From contig NZ_JADJNN010000003.1 in assembly GCF_016714285.1 (NCBI RefSeq), forward strand, positions 372,001 through 436,000: DNA of 64,000 nucleotides. The letters run 5' to 3'. Below, piece after piece: positions 1 to 8,364 of the stretch. A program made the position numbers and the translations under genes. Below the pieces are notes generated by a model. That model did no database searches and was not told the DNA's origin. It was given only the letters and a program-made list of their open reading frames with translations. Each line of letters starts with the position of its first letter. Position 1 is the first letter of the stretch. This DNA is from Nannocystis sp. Lineage in GTDB: Bacteria > Myxococcota_A > Polyangia > Nannocystales > Nannocystaceae.

Positions 1-1296
1 GGCGGTGAGGGTGGCGAGCAGCCAGGCGAGGGCGCTGGCGAGGAGGGTGGGCACGGCGAGGAGGAGCGGGAAGGCGAGGGCGGCGAGCCAGCGCGGGGCG
101 GTGGTCGCGGTGAGCCAGCGGCGGGCGGTGGGCCGTGGAGCGGTGGTCGGGATGGGGAGCGAGGGGTCGGCGTGCGTAACGGAGCGGGCCGAGTTCGGGC
201 GCGGGCCGGTGGTAGGGCTCGCGGTGTTTGTGCTGTCCTTCGGGACATGTCGTAGGCGCCATGTTGCGAGGGACAGGAGGGCGAGGGCGAGGAGGGCGAG
301 GAGGGGGGTGAGGAGCGCGGGCCAGGCGAGCATGGTGACGCCGAGGGCGTCGAGGAATACGCGGTCGCCGGGGTGTGGGGTGCTGAGGTCGTCGTCGGCG
401 AGGCGGCGGACCAGGGCGAGGGCGGTGTCGCCGAGGTGTTGGAGGCTGGCGGGGTCGAGGTTGTCGAGGCGGTCGAGGGGGGTGTGGTAGTGGGCCTTGT
501 CCTCGCCGAAGCCGAGGTCGATGCTGGGGAGCTCGGCTTTTTTGTAGACGCTGAAGTCGGTGTCGTAGGGGGTGAGGCCGTAGACGGCGCCGATGACGGA
601 GGCGCCGTAGGGGCGGGGGACCACGGCGGCGAAGGCGTCGATGACGCGGGCGTTGCCGGGGCTGGTGCGGGTGACGGAGGTGACGCCACGGGTGCCGCCG
701 GCGTCGAGGTTGACGGCGACGCCGATCTGCGCGGCGAGGGGGTGTGTGTCGACGAAGGCCTGGGCGCCGAGCAGGCCGGCCTCCTCGCCGTCGACGAGCA
801 GGAAGACGACGGGGTTGCGGGGAGCTGGCCCGAGGGACAGGGCGCGGGCCAGCTCGAGCACTGCGGCGACGCCGGCTCCGTCGTCGCCGGCGCCGGGGCC
901 CGCGGGGACGGAGTCGTGGTGGGCCGAGACCAGGACCGCGGGGCCGGGTTCGCGGCCGGGGAGGCGGGCGACGACGTTGCCGACGCGGCCGCAGCTGGCC
1001 CCGCGGGCGCTGCAGGCGAAGCCGTGGTGGATCTCCGCGGGGATGCCGAGGGCTGCGAAGTCGGCGAGGAGTTTGCTGCGGACGCGGTCGGCGGCGGGCG
1101 AGCCGACGGGGTGGGGGTGGTCGTCGCCGATCAGGTCGGCGAGGAGATCGCGGGCGCGGCCGGCGGAGAAGCGGTCCTGCGGGGCGTCGACGGGGAGCGC
1201 GGGCGGGGGCTCGAGGCGGGCCCGCACGAACATGAGGCTGACGGCGAGCAGCGCGAGGGCGATGAGCAGTGAGGCGGGGCCACGCGGGGAGGCCAT
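1..1296 (-). CDS. M28-family zinc aminopeptidase with membrane segments, C-terminus beyond left edge
   Basis: This frame is open from an ATG at 1296 to the left edge, so the C-terminus is missing (432 codons seen). An N-terminal hydrophobic segment (about residues 8-24) is followed by an M28 peptidase domain. It contains AHHDS, GDDGAGVAA, the glutamate pair in DGEEAGLLGA, NLDAGG and YHTPLD, which match the two-zinc ligand and catalytic pattern of the family. After the domain comes a Leu/Ala-rich membrane segment, a Pro/Thr-rich linker holding a VPKDS motif (a copy of the dispersed palindrome), and the start of another hydrophobic stretch. The arrangement resembles membrane-anchored M28 proteases (Fxna/vacuolar type), with the peptidase domain outside the cytoplasm. 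The substrate is unknown. The call of M28 is firm; the number of membrane segments is not. Confidence 0.85.
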   Translation of the reverse strand, partial: MASPRGPASLLIALALLAVSLMFVRARLEPPPALPVDAPQDRFSAGRARDLLADLIGDDHPHPVGSPAADRVRSKLLADFAALGIPAEIHHGFACSARGASCGRVGNVVARLPGREPGPAVLVSAHHDSVPAGPGAGDDGAGVAAVLELARALSLGPAPRNPVVFLLVDGEEAGLLGAQAFVDTHPLAAQIGVAVNLDAGGTRGVTSVTRTSPGNARVIDAFAAVVPRPYGASVIGAVYGLTPYDTDFSVYKKAELPSIDLGFGEDKAHYHTPLDRLDNLDPASLQHLGDTALALVRRLADDDLSTPHPGDRVFLDALGVTMLAWPALLTPLLALLALALLSLATWRLRHVPKDSTNTASPTTGPRPNSARSVTHADPSLPIPTTAPRPTARRWLTATTAPRWLAALAFPLLLAVPTLLASALAWLLATLTA

Positions 1297-1360
1297 GCGC
1301 GGGACGCTAACACATCCGCGCGCCCAGATGGCGGTGCGGTGGGGCGCGGTGCGGCGGGAG

Positions 1361-1455
1361 GTGGCTGTCCTCGGGGACAGGTGCGGTGTGCCAGGTTGTG
1401 GCTGTCCTCGGGGACAGGTGCGGCGCTCAGGTCTCGTCGCTGTCTCTGGGGACAG
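1361..1455. repeat. Three copies of the CTGTCC...GGACAG palindrome
   Basis: CTGTCCTCGGGGACAG occurs at 1365-1380 and 1402-1417. A variant with a CTCTGG centre lies at 1440-1455, inside the last codons of the carotenoid-oxygenase gene. The first two copies sit in a perfect 26-bp direct repeat (1361-1386 and 1398-1423). Each can form a stem of 5-6 bp. They fill the gap between the two minus-strand genes and belong to the dispersed family described in the findings. A role as transcription terminator is possible, but there is no T-run. Confidence 0.8.
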
Positions 1456-3397
1456 ATTGGTTCGGCTCGCCGGGGAACTGGGGCAGGACCTCGTCGATGA
1501 TCAGGCGGTTGATCTTGTCGTGCTGCATGGCGGCCGAGACGGCGGCGGAGAACAGGTCCCAGAAGGCGAGCTGGCCGAAGGAGCGGCGGGTGACCTGGTT
1601 CAGGTCGAGGTCTTCGAAGATGCGGACGCGGTAGTCGCGGGGGCTCGGGCGGAGCTCGGGGACCCAGGTGCTGTGGACGGTGAAGGCGAAGTCGAGTTCG
1701 GGGTGGCCGAGGCGGCAGAGCGGGCCGGCGGTGATGTCGGCGGCGTCGAAGATCCACACCTCCTCGCCGCTGGTGTCGTGGGGGCGTGGGACCGAGTCGG
1801 CGGCGTGGGCGAGGCAGAGGAGGTAGCCGTCGTGTGGGCCGCCGGGGCCGCCGCGGCGGGGCACGAAGGTGGGCGAGAGCATGCTCCACCCGCGCGGGCA
1901 CAGGTAGCTGGTGAGGGTGCTGGTGGCGACCTCGAAGGCGAGCAGGCGCGGGGCCTTGCCGGTCTTGATCGGCATGAGGGCCGCGTCGACGCGGTCGTGA
2001 TAGGTCTTGAGGATGCGCTGGGGGACCAGCTCGGGGGCGAAGCCGCTGGTGTTGAAGTAGATCGTCTCGATGCGGCCGTTGACCGGCGGCGCGTGGGTGC
2101 CGAGGGCGAGCCCCCAGGTCTCGTCGCTGCGGGTGAGGCGGGCGGCCAGCAGCTCGCCGGTGCGGGGGTCAATCGTGTGGACGGCGAGGGTGCCCTGGGT
2201 GAGCGCGCAGGGGACCTGCATGCCCGTGATGTCCTCGCTGGCGCGCGAGCCGTCGAGCATGAGCTCGCCCTCGTGGACCCACTCGGAGACGTCGAGGGTG
2301 GGGGTGTGGGGGATGATGATCTCGAGCTTCTCGTCGTCGTCGTACTGGGCGAAGAAGTGGACCGACTCGCCGGGGATCTCGACGCGGATGCAGCGGACCG
2401 GGGTGGGCTCGGAGGCCGGGCCGCCGCTGCGCGGGCGCAGGTCGCTGCGGGCGACCAGGTAGAGCACGGTGGTGGGGCGCTGGGCCTCCATCTGATTGTC
2501 GCCGAACAGCTCGCGCACGGGGATGCCGGGGAGCAGCAGGGCGGCGGCGTCGAGGGCCATCTGGCCCATCTCGACGACGAAGGCCGAGTCTTGCAGGATG
2601 ACGTGGTTGCGGGTGACGGCGATCTGGTGGATGCACTGGGCGATGACGACGGGGTCGCCGTTGTCGTCGATGAGCTGGAAGTGCTCGAGGTGGGCCCGGT
2701 GGTGCCAGCGGATGAGGTGGGTGAGGCCGGCCTGGCCGGCGCCGGGGTTGACGTAGTTGGCGGTGAAGAACTCGCCGGTGCGCGGGTCCTCGGCGGGGTG
2801 GGCGGAGGCGAGGTGCAGCGGGAACACCCACGGGGCGGGGATCGCCCCGATCCACTCGTCGGTCTTGCCGATCGGGGTGACGAGCTCGAGCGAGATCGGG
2901 TCGAACTCCCACGGACGGCCGGCGTCGGTGGTGATGATCATGCGGTCGTGCAGGGCGATCGGCGAGTTGCTCAGCACGGTGCGGACGCCGAGCAGCGGCG
3001 ACAGGCGGGTCAGGCCGAGGTCGTGGAAGCCGAGCATGCCGTGGTGGCCGGTGGCCTGCAGGGCGTGGTCGAGGAGGAAGCAGGGCGGACGGAACACCGC
3101 CTGCTTGAGGGCGACCTTGCCGTCGCCGAGGTCGAGGCGGTAGACGGTGCCCTCGCCGGAGAAGGCGGGCCGGCCGGGGGTGGCGATCGATCCGGCGATG
3201 AAGACGTGGCCGTCGAGGTCGGCGGGGAGCTTGCCGCCGAGCGGGCGCAGCTCGAGGGTGCGGTGGGTCGCCATGACCTCCTCGCCACCGGTGCTCAGCA
3301 TCGAGGTGGGCATGGCGCGCCAGGGGCCGACGGGGATCGGTGTGTCCGCGGTCAGCGGGGTGTCGTCTTTGGGGTCGGCCATCCGCGTGGCGTCCAT
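1427..3397 (-). CDS. Carotenoid oxygenase (RPE65/CCD) family protein, unusually long
   Basis: The product is about 656 aa, with ATG 3397 (or 3382) chosen because residues upstream look non-coding. Carotenoid cleavage oxygenases hold one non-haem iron with four histidines in a seven-bladed propeller. Candidate histidines here lie in SAHP, CIHQIAV, ESVHFF and FTVHSTW, in the expected order. Bacterial members are usually 450-520 aa, so this one carries extra sequence, including a GGPGGPHDG loop near the C-terminus. There is no signal peptide, so it is probably cytoplasmic. The substrate could be an apocarotenoid or a stilbene-type phenolic, and the sequence does not decide. No carotenoid genes are nearby. 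The final codons overlap a copy of the dispersed palindrome (1440-1455). Confidence 0.75.
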   Translation of the reverse strand: MDATRMADPKDDTPLTADTPIPVGPWRAMPTSMLSTGGEEVMATHRTLELRPLGGKLPADLDGHVFIAGSIATPGRPAFSGEGTVYRLDLGDGKVALKQAVFRPPCFLLDHALQATGHHGMLGFHDLGLTRLSPLLGVRTVLSNSPIALHDRMIITTDAGRPWEFDPISLELVTPIGKTDEWIGAIPAPWVFPLHLASAHPAEDPRTGEFFTANYVNPGAGQAGLTHLIRWHHRAHLEHFQLIDDNGDPVVIAQCIHQIAVTRNHVILQDSAFVVEMGQMALDAAALLLPGIPVRELFGDNQMEAQRPTTVLYLVARSDLRPRSGGPASEPTPVRCIRVEIPGESVHFFAQYDDDEKLEIIIPHTPTLDVSEWVHEGELMLDGSRASEDITGMQVPCALTQGTLAVHTIDPRTGELLAARLTRSDETWGLALGTHAPPVNGRIETIYFNTSGFAPELVPQRILKTYHDRVDAALMPIKTGKAPRLLAFEVATSTLTSYLCPRGWSMLSPTFVPRRGGPGGPHDGYLLCLAHAADSVPRPHDTSGEEVWIFDAADITAGPLCRLGHPELDFAFTVHSTWVPELRPSPRDYRVRIFEDLDLNQVTRRSFGQLAFWDLFSAAVSAAMQHDKINRLIIDEVLPQFPGEPNQSVPRDSDET

Positions 3398-3656
3398 CGT
3401 CAGGCACAATGAGCGGCGCTGGGCATGCCCAGGGGTGCCCAGGTGTTCGTGCGCAAGCTCAAGGGAGCGCGGAGTTGGACGGCGGCAGCCCCAAACTGGG
3501 CGAGCGATCCCGCGAGCCATGGCCCAAGCATTCGCCTCACGACCCGCTGCTTCGATTCGAGGGTGGCGAGCGGGTGAGCGGGGCGTTCCCGCCGCGACGT
3601 GCGGGGCCCTGACGCGATCCCTGGTCGGCTAGCGCGGTCCATGGCAGCATCCTCAG

Positions 3657-3995
3657 ATGCGTGTCATCACACTCATCATTACCACGCTCTTGCCATACAT
3701 CGCTGGGTGTGAGACGAGCGAACCATGTAATCCGCCCACGGAAGACGTTGTGCTTGAGGAGGTGCTCCATGAGTCAGACATCGAGGAATTGCTCAAGACC
3801 TTGGAGCTAGACGACCGGATGGGGATCAATTGTGATCGGATCTGCGAATATGTATATAGACGTGGTCGCACATGGTTGTTTGATAGCGCCGATGATTGCG
3901 AGCTCCAGCTGGATGCTGAGCCGGGAGCAGATTCCAACGCTCAGGTTGGCACTATTCGGTGCGAGGCTCACGGGCGAGAGTATGGTTGCAAGTAA
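3657..3995 (+). CDS. Small putative lipoprotein, lower GC than its surroundings
   Basis: A 112-aa product with an N-terminal hydrophobic stretch ending in LPYIAGC, a good lipobox, so it is probably exported and lipidated. The mature part is acidic and has six further cysteines, including a C-terminal EYGCK, suggesting disulfides outside the cytoplasm. I recognise no domain. Codon choice is clearly richer in A/T than in neighbouring genes, as in the tandem lipoprotein pair just downstream, so 3650-5400 may be a more recently acquired or fast-evolving patch. The preceding 260 bp (3398-3656) shows no gene. Confidence 0.6.
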   Translation: MRVITLIITTLLPYIAGCETSEPCNPPTEDVVLEEVLHESDIEELLKTLELDDRMGINCDRICEYVYRRGRTWLFDSADDCELQLDAEPGADSNAQVGTIRCEAHGREYGCK

Positions 3996-4128
3996 CAGGA
4001 CGCGCCAGATCTCTGAGCACACGACGCCCATCCAGAGATTGATGGACACATTCAACATACTCGGCGCAAAAAACGCCAGCGACGACGACGGGCCGCAGTC
4101 TGCGTTGGCCGAGCCGGCGGTTTCATAC

Positions 4129-4698
4129 TCATTTGCAAAGGGTCTCGAAATCGCCACACTTGTCCAGTGCGTCTGGCTGTTCGCAACTTCCGATTGCACA
4201 GGGGCCTACAACAATCGTCTCGACCGAGATAAAGGTCGAGTCCTTGTCCTTCGTCACGGTGCCGATGACTCGTAGCCACAATGGTTGCTGGGGGCATATT
4301 AAAAAGTAGGGGAGGGAGTCATCGACGATATCCCAGAAGTCGTCCCCACCACACGGATGAAAGGTGACAGACCCGAAGAATCCTGTGGAGTACTCTCCAA
4401 ACCACTCCCCGTGAACCGGTTCTCCAGTGCTGGCGGTCGAAGAGGTCGATGCATCGTCGGTGGTGGTGCTAGTGGTGGTGGTGCTGGTGCTACCCGTGCT
4501 CGTGGGTATTTGCGCAGTCGCTCCGCTGTCCGTAGAGGCATCCGTTGCCGGTCCTGATTCTTCACTCCCACTTGCGCTCGATCCACCAGGTTGCTGCGGG
4601 CCACACGCGAGAGAGGCCCCGAGGAGGAAATGAGGGAGCCAGTGGAGCTGCGTCGCTCCAGGACCCGGGCGTAGAACGTGCTTCCTGAGGAGCTTCAT
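4129..4698 (-). CDS. Putative lipoprotein with Ser/Thr linker, paralogue A
   Basis: A 189-aa protein: signal-like N-terminus with LLGASLAC as lipobox, then about 55 residues of Gly/Ser/Thr-rich linker (GSTSTTTT type), then a compact C-terminal domain of about 90 residues starting near GEWFGEYSTGFF. That domain holds six cysteines, including CPQQP, GPCAIGSCEQ and a CGDFETLCK tail. I know no family for it. The linker style is typical of surface lipoproteins in Nannocystineae. It differs from paralogue B at scattered positions, such as DIVDDSLPYFLI here against DVVDGSLPEFVI there. Confidence 0.75.
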   Translation of the reverse strand: MKLLRKHVLRPGPGATQLHWLPHFLLGASLACGPQQPGGSSASGSEESGPATDASTDSGATAQIPTSTGSTSTTTTSTTTDDASTSSTASTGEPVHGEWFGEYSTGFFGSVTFHPCGGDDFWDIVDDSLPYFLICPQQPLWLRVIGTVTKDKDSTFISVETIVVGPCAIGSCEQPDALDKCGDFETLCK

Positions 4699-4828
4699 GA
4701 AGTGATCCGAAGGCAGGCCTTGGCAGAATTTCGTGACATAGCTTCAAATCCTCACTTGGGTGCAGGTTGTCCACTTCGAGCTGAGGCCAGGGCCGCAGCC
4801 TGCGTTGGCCGAGCCGGTGGCTTTATGC

Positions 4829-5401
4829 TCATTCGCACAATGTCGCAAAATCGCCACACTTGTCCAGCGCGTCTGGCTGTTCGCAACTTCCGATTGCACA
4901 GGGGCCTACAACAATCGTCTCGACCGAGATAAAGGTCGAGTCCTTGTCCTTCGTCACGGTGCCGATGACTCGTAGCCACAGCGGTTGCTGGGGGCATATC
5001 ACAAATTCTGGAAGGGAGCCATCGACGACATCCCAGAAGTCGTCCTCACCACACGGATGAAAGGTGACAGACCCGAAGAATCCTGTGGAGTACCTTCCAA
5101 ACCACTCCCCATGAACCGGTTCTCCAGTGCTGGCGGTCGAAGAGGTCGATGGATCGTCGGTGGTGGTGCTAGGGCCGGTACCGGTGCTGGTGCTACCAGT
5201 GCTCGTGGGTATTTGCGCCGTCGCTCCGCTGTCGGCAGAGGCTTCCGTTGCCGGTCCTGATTCTTCACTCCCGCTTGCGCTCGATCCACCGGGTTTCTGC
5301 GGGCCACAGGCGAGAGAGGCTCCGAGGAGTAAACGAGGGAGCCAATCGAGCAGCGTCGCTCCAGGGGCCGGGCGTAGAATGTGCTTCTTGACGAGTTTCA
5401 T
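4829..5401 (-). CDS. Putative lipoprotein with Ser/Thr linker, paralogue B
   Basis: A 190-aa near-copy of the gene at 4129-4698, same strand, head to tail with it. The lipobox is again LLGASLAC. The linker is one residue longer (GTGPSTTTDD in place of TTTTSTTTDD) and the C-terminal Cys-rich domain is almost identical. Both copies keep intact frames, so neither is an obvious pseudogene. The function is unknown; the Cys-rich domain may be displayed at the cell surface. The 158 bp between this start and the next stop (5560) shows nothing clear. Confidence 0.75.
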   Translation of the reverse strand: MKLVKKHILRPAPGATLLDWLPRLLLGASLACGPQKPGGSSASGSEESGPATEASADSGATAQIPTSTGSTSTGTGPSTTTDDPSTSSTASTGEPVHGEWFGRYSTGFFGSVTFHPCGEDDFWDVVDGSLPEFVICPQQPLWLRVIGTVTKDKDSTFISVETIVVGPCAIGSCEQPDALDKCGDFATLCE

Positions 5402-5559
5402 GAGGTGATCCCGAAGGCAGGCCGGATGTCGACGAGGCCGGCTGCCTACGAGGCCGACCGCTCCGCAACGGGGTAGCCACGGTATTGTCGCTCAAGTGGA
5501 GCTCCCGTACACGAGCATGGCAGGACTCCGGGGGGCGCCGGGTGGCGGCCGCCGCGGGC

Positions 5560-7134
5560 TCACTTCTGCGCCAGGGTCTCGGCGTAGGCATCCTCGCCGG
5601 TGCTGGGGTCGATGAAGCGGACCAGGACCTCGTCGGCGGCGGGGTCGAATGTGAGGACCAGCGCGTGGGCGTCCGACGAATGGAAGGGGAATTGCTGGTC
5701 GGGCAGGAAGTTGCCGAGCGGGTTGGTGTTGCCGCCGGTGACGGCGATCTCCTGCATTTTGGCGAGCACGCCGTCGCTGCCGGGCTGGATCTGGCCGACG
5801 AAGCAGGTGTGGAGGTCGCCGCTGAGGAACCAGACGTTGCGGATCGCCTGGTCGTGGATGAAGCCGAGGAGCTCGTCGCGCTGCTCGGGGTAGCCCTCCC
5901 AGCGATCGTAGGCGACGAGGTCCCATAGGTTCGGCATGTTGGTGATCGGCACCGAGTTGAGGACGATCTTGAAGTGGCAGGGGCTGTCGGTGAGGCGCTG
6001 CTTGAGCCAGGCCATCTGCTCCGGGCCGAGGTACTGGCCCTGCGAGGGCAGGCGTTCGGTGCGACAGTCGAGGATGATGAACTCGGCGGTCTGGCCCCAC
6101 CGGTAGCTGCGCCACACGCGGAAGCCCTGGGGTTCGTCGGTGATCGGGATGGCCTCGAAGTAGGCGGCGAGGGCGGTCTGGAGGCGGGCGGGGTCGATGG
6201 TCTCGGGGTTGAAGTCGTTGGTGACCTCGTGGTCGTCGAGGGTGCAGTAGAGGCCGGCGCGGCTGTAGGCGAGGGCCATGCCGCGGGGCTCGCCGTCGTC
6301 GACGCGGAGGTAGTTCTTCCAGCTGGCGCGGTAGTCGGCCTGGGTGACGGCGGCGTCGTTGTAGGCCATGTCGCCGAGGTGGAGGAAGACGTCGTAGTAC
6401 TCGTCGGCGCCGCGCAGGAGGGCGGGCCAGGGGGCGTTGGCGATGCCGTTGCAGCAGGTGACGGCGATCGTGAGGGGCTCCAGGACGTCGTCGGCGGGGG
6501 CGGTGCGGACCTCGCAGAGGATCGCGCGGGTGAGCGGCTGGCCCTGCTCGTCGACGCTGAACAGGCCGTAGTGGTACCAGGTGCCGGGGCACAGGCCGTC
6601 GACCAGCTGTTGTACGTAGCCGTCGGCGTCGGTCTCGAGCATGAGCTCGCGGATGAGTGAGACGCTGCCGGGGCGCTCGCCGGGCTGCCACACGCGCAGG
6701 AGCCTGGGGCCCGGGGTGGCGCAGCAGGTCGCGAACAGGAACGAGGTGGGGCGCATCGAGCCGGCCATGAGGGCGCCGGGGAAGGCGTCGAGGTCGAGCG
6801 GGAGGGCCTCGGGGTCGAAGTCGAGGGGCTCGCCGGGGCAGAGATCGTCAGGGGTGCCCATGTCCTCGGGGACAGGTTGCGTGGTGGTCGCGTCGGTGGT
6901 GCTGCTGGCGGTGGTGGTGGTGGTGGGGTCGAGCTCGCCGGTGCTGGTGTCGCCGGTCGGGCCGCTCGTGGTGGGGAGCTGGGGGCTGCCGGTGGAGCTG
7001 GTGGTGGCATCGGTGGTGGCGTCGCTGCTGCTGTCGCTGGCGAGGCCGGGGCCGTCGTCGCCGCAGCCGTGGAGGGCGAGCAGGGCGGCGCTGCCGAGGC
7101 GGAGGAAGTCGCGGCGCGGGAGGTCTGCGGGCAT
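5560..7134 (-). CDS. PhoD-like metallophosphatase with a Tat signal and lipobox
   Basis: A 524-aa protein whose N-terminus has twin arginines (LPRRDFLRL) and then LLALHGC, so it looks like a Tat-exported lipoprotein. A Ser/Thr-rich linker of about 60 residues follows and carries a VPEDMG segment made by a copy of the dispersed palindrome (6860-6875). The catalytic part starts near residue 115 and contains HLGDMAYND, LDDHEVTNDFN, ILDCRTER and the late SGDLHTCFVG. These match PhoD-type phosphatases/phosphodiesterases, which bind calcium and iron and are classically Tat-exported. It probably releases phosphate from monoesters or diesters outside the cytoplasm. It is transcribed away from pyrC. 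The family call is firm and the substrate unknown. Confidence 0.88.
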   Translation of the reverse strand: MPADLPRRDFLRLGSAALLALHGCGDDGPGLASDSSSDATTDATTSSTGSPQLPTTSGPTGDTSTGELDPTTTTTASSTTDATTTQPVPEDMGTPDDLCPGEPLDFDPEALPLDLDAFPGALMAGSMRPTSFLFATCCATPGPRLLRVWQPGERPGSVSLIRELMLETDADGYVQQLVDGLCPGTWYHYGLFSVDEQGQPLTRAILCEVRTAPADDVLEPLTIAVTCCNGIANAPWPALLRGADEYYDVFLHLGDMAYNDAAVTQADYRASWKNYLRVDDGEPRGMALAYSRAGLYCTLDDHEVTNDFNPETIDPARLQTALAAYFEAIPITDEPQGFRVWRSYRWGQTAEFIILDCRTERLPSQGQYLGPEQMAWLKQRLTDSPCHFKIVLNSVPITNMPNLWDLVAYDRWEGYPEQRDELLGFIHDQAIRNVWFLSGDLHTCFVGQIQPGSDGVLAKMQEIAVTGGNTNPLGNFLPDQQFPFHSSDAHALVLTFDPAADEVLVRFIDPSTGEDAYAETLAQK

Positions 7135-7284
7135 GGCGGGGGCAGTTTATGGCGCGGGTGAATGACGCGAGGAGCACGCGGGTGTGACGTTTCGTGGGTG
7201 GGGTTGGGGGCAGGGCGGGCCGGGGGTTTGTGGGTCGGACGCGGCGTGACGGGTCGCGAGGGCGTGCGGTACGCTCGCGCCGCG

Positions 7285-8322
7285 ATGGCGACGATCGAGA
7301 TCCCGCGGCCCGATGACTGGCACCTGCACCTGCGCGACGGCGAGGCGCTGCGGGCCGTGTTGCCGCACACAGCCCGGCAGTTCGCGCGGGCGATCGTCAT
7401 GCCGAATCTCAAGACGCCGGTGACGACGACCGCGATGGCGATCGCGTACCGCGAGCGCATCGTCGCGGCGCTGCCCGAGGCGCTGGTCGGGCGCTTCACG
7501 CCGCTGATGACGCTGTACCTGACCGACGCGACGACGCCCGAGGAGGTGCTGCGGGCCCGCGAGAGCGGGGTGGTGTATGCGGTCAAGCTGTATCCGGCGG
7601 GGGCGACGACCCACTCGGCGGCGGGGGTGACGGGGCTGCGTGGGCTGGCACCTGTCCTCGAGGCCATGCAGGCGTGCGGGCTGCCGTTGCTGGTGCACGG
7701 AGAGGTGACCGACGCGAGCGTGGATGTGTTCGACCGCGAGGCGGTGTTTCTTGATCGTGAGCTGGCGCCGCTGCTGGCGAAGTTTCCGGGGCTGCGGGTG
7801 GTGGTGGAGCACATCACGACGCGCGAGGCGGTGGCCTTTGTGCGCGCGGCGGGGGCCAACGTGGCGGCGACGATCACGGCGCATCATTTGTTGCTCAGTC
7901 GCAACGCGATGTTCGCGGGCGGGCTGCGGCCGCACGCGTACTGCCTGCCGGTGCTCAAGCGCGAGGCGCATCGCGTGGCGCTGGTCGAGGCGGCGACCAG
8001 CGGGGAGCCGCGCTTCTTCCTCGGCACGGACAGCGCCCCGCACGCGCGTACGGCCAAGGAGGCGGCGTGCGGCTGCGCGGGGATCTACACGGCGCACGCG
8101 GCGATCGAGCTGTACGCGGAGGCGTTCGCGGCGGCGGGGGCGATCGACCGGCTCGAGGGCTTCGCGTGCCGGTTCGGGCCGCGGTTCTACGGGCTGCCGG
8201 TGAACACGGAGCGGGTGCGGCTGATCGATGAGGCGTGGACGGTGCCGGCGAGCTATTCGCTGGGCGCGGAGGAGCTGGTGCCGCTGCGGGCGGGTGCGGA
8301 GGTCGGTTGGCGGCTGGTGTAG
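7285..8322 (+). CDS. pyrC: Dihydroorotase, PyrC type
   Basis: A 345-aa enzyme of pyrimidine biosynthesis that closes carbamoyl-aspartate to dihydroorotate. The N-terminus has the metal-binding DDWHLHLRDG. VKLYPAGATT contains the lysine that is carbamylated in this family. LLVHGE and VVEHITT supply further histidines, and the aspartate of FLGTDSAPH is the catalytic base. Length fits class II (E. coli PyrC-like) enzymes. ATG 7285 begins right at the conserved MATIEIPRPDDWH. The gene is first in a same-strand run with asd and pfkA, 42 bp before asd. Confidence 0.96.
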   Translation: MATIEIPRPDDWHLHLRDGEALRAVLPHTARQFARAIVMPNLKTPVTTTAMAIAYRERIVAALPEALVGRFTPLMTLYLTDATTPEEVLRARESGVVYAVKLYPAGATTHSAAGVTGLRGLAPVLEAMQACGLPLLVHGEVTDASVDVFDREAVFLDRELAPLLAKFPGLRVVVEHITTREAVAFVRAAGANVAATITAHHLLLSRNAMFAGGLRPHAYCLPVLKREAHRVALVEAATSGEPRFFLGTDSAPHARTAKEAACGCAGIYTAHAAIELYAEAFAAAGAIDRLEGFACRFGPRFYGLPVNTERVRLIDEAWTVPASYSLGAEELVPLRAGAEVGWRLV

Positions 8323-8364
8323 GCGCTCGCGTGGAGGCGCGGCGTTTGTTAGGCTGCGCGGCGC

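Larger units (their letters stand above)
4088..5424. repeat. Tandem direct duplication of about 635 bp containing one lipoprotein gene per copy
   Basis: Copy 1 spans about 4088-4720 and copy 2 about 4788-5424, offset by 700-703 bp. Identity looks very high over the whole unit, including DNA past the stop codons (from the shared ggccgcag at 4091 and 4791) and upstream of both starts (shared gatcc..gaaggcaggcc). A 3-bp length difference lies in the Ser/Thr linker. The unit therefore carries gene plus flanks, and the duplication is recent. Confidence 0.9.

Noticed and set aside
641..3412. A 923-codon plus-strand frame covering the M28 and carotenoid-oxygenase genes
   Set aside because: Only the minus strand shows family motifs (HHDS, GEEAGLLGA; four-His propeller). 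The plus frame is low-complexity shadow.
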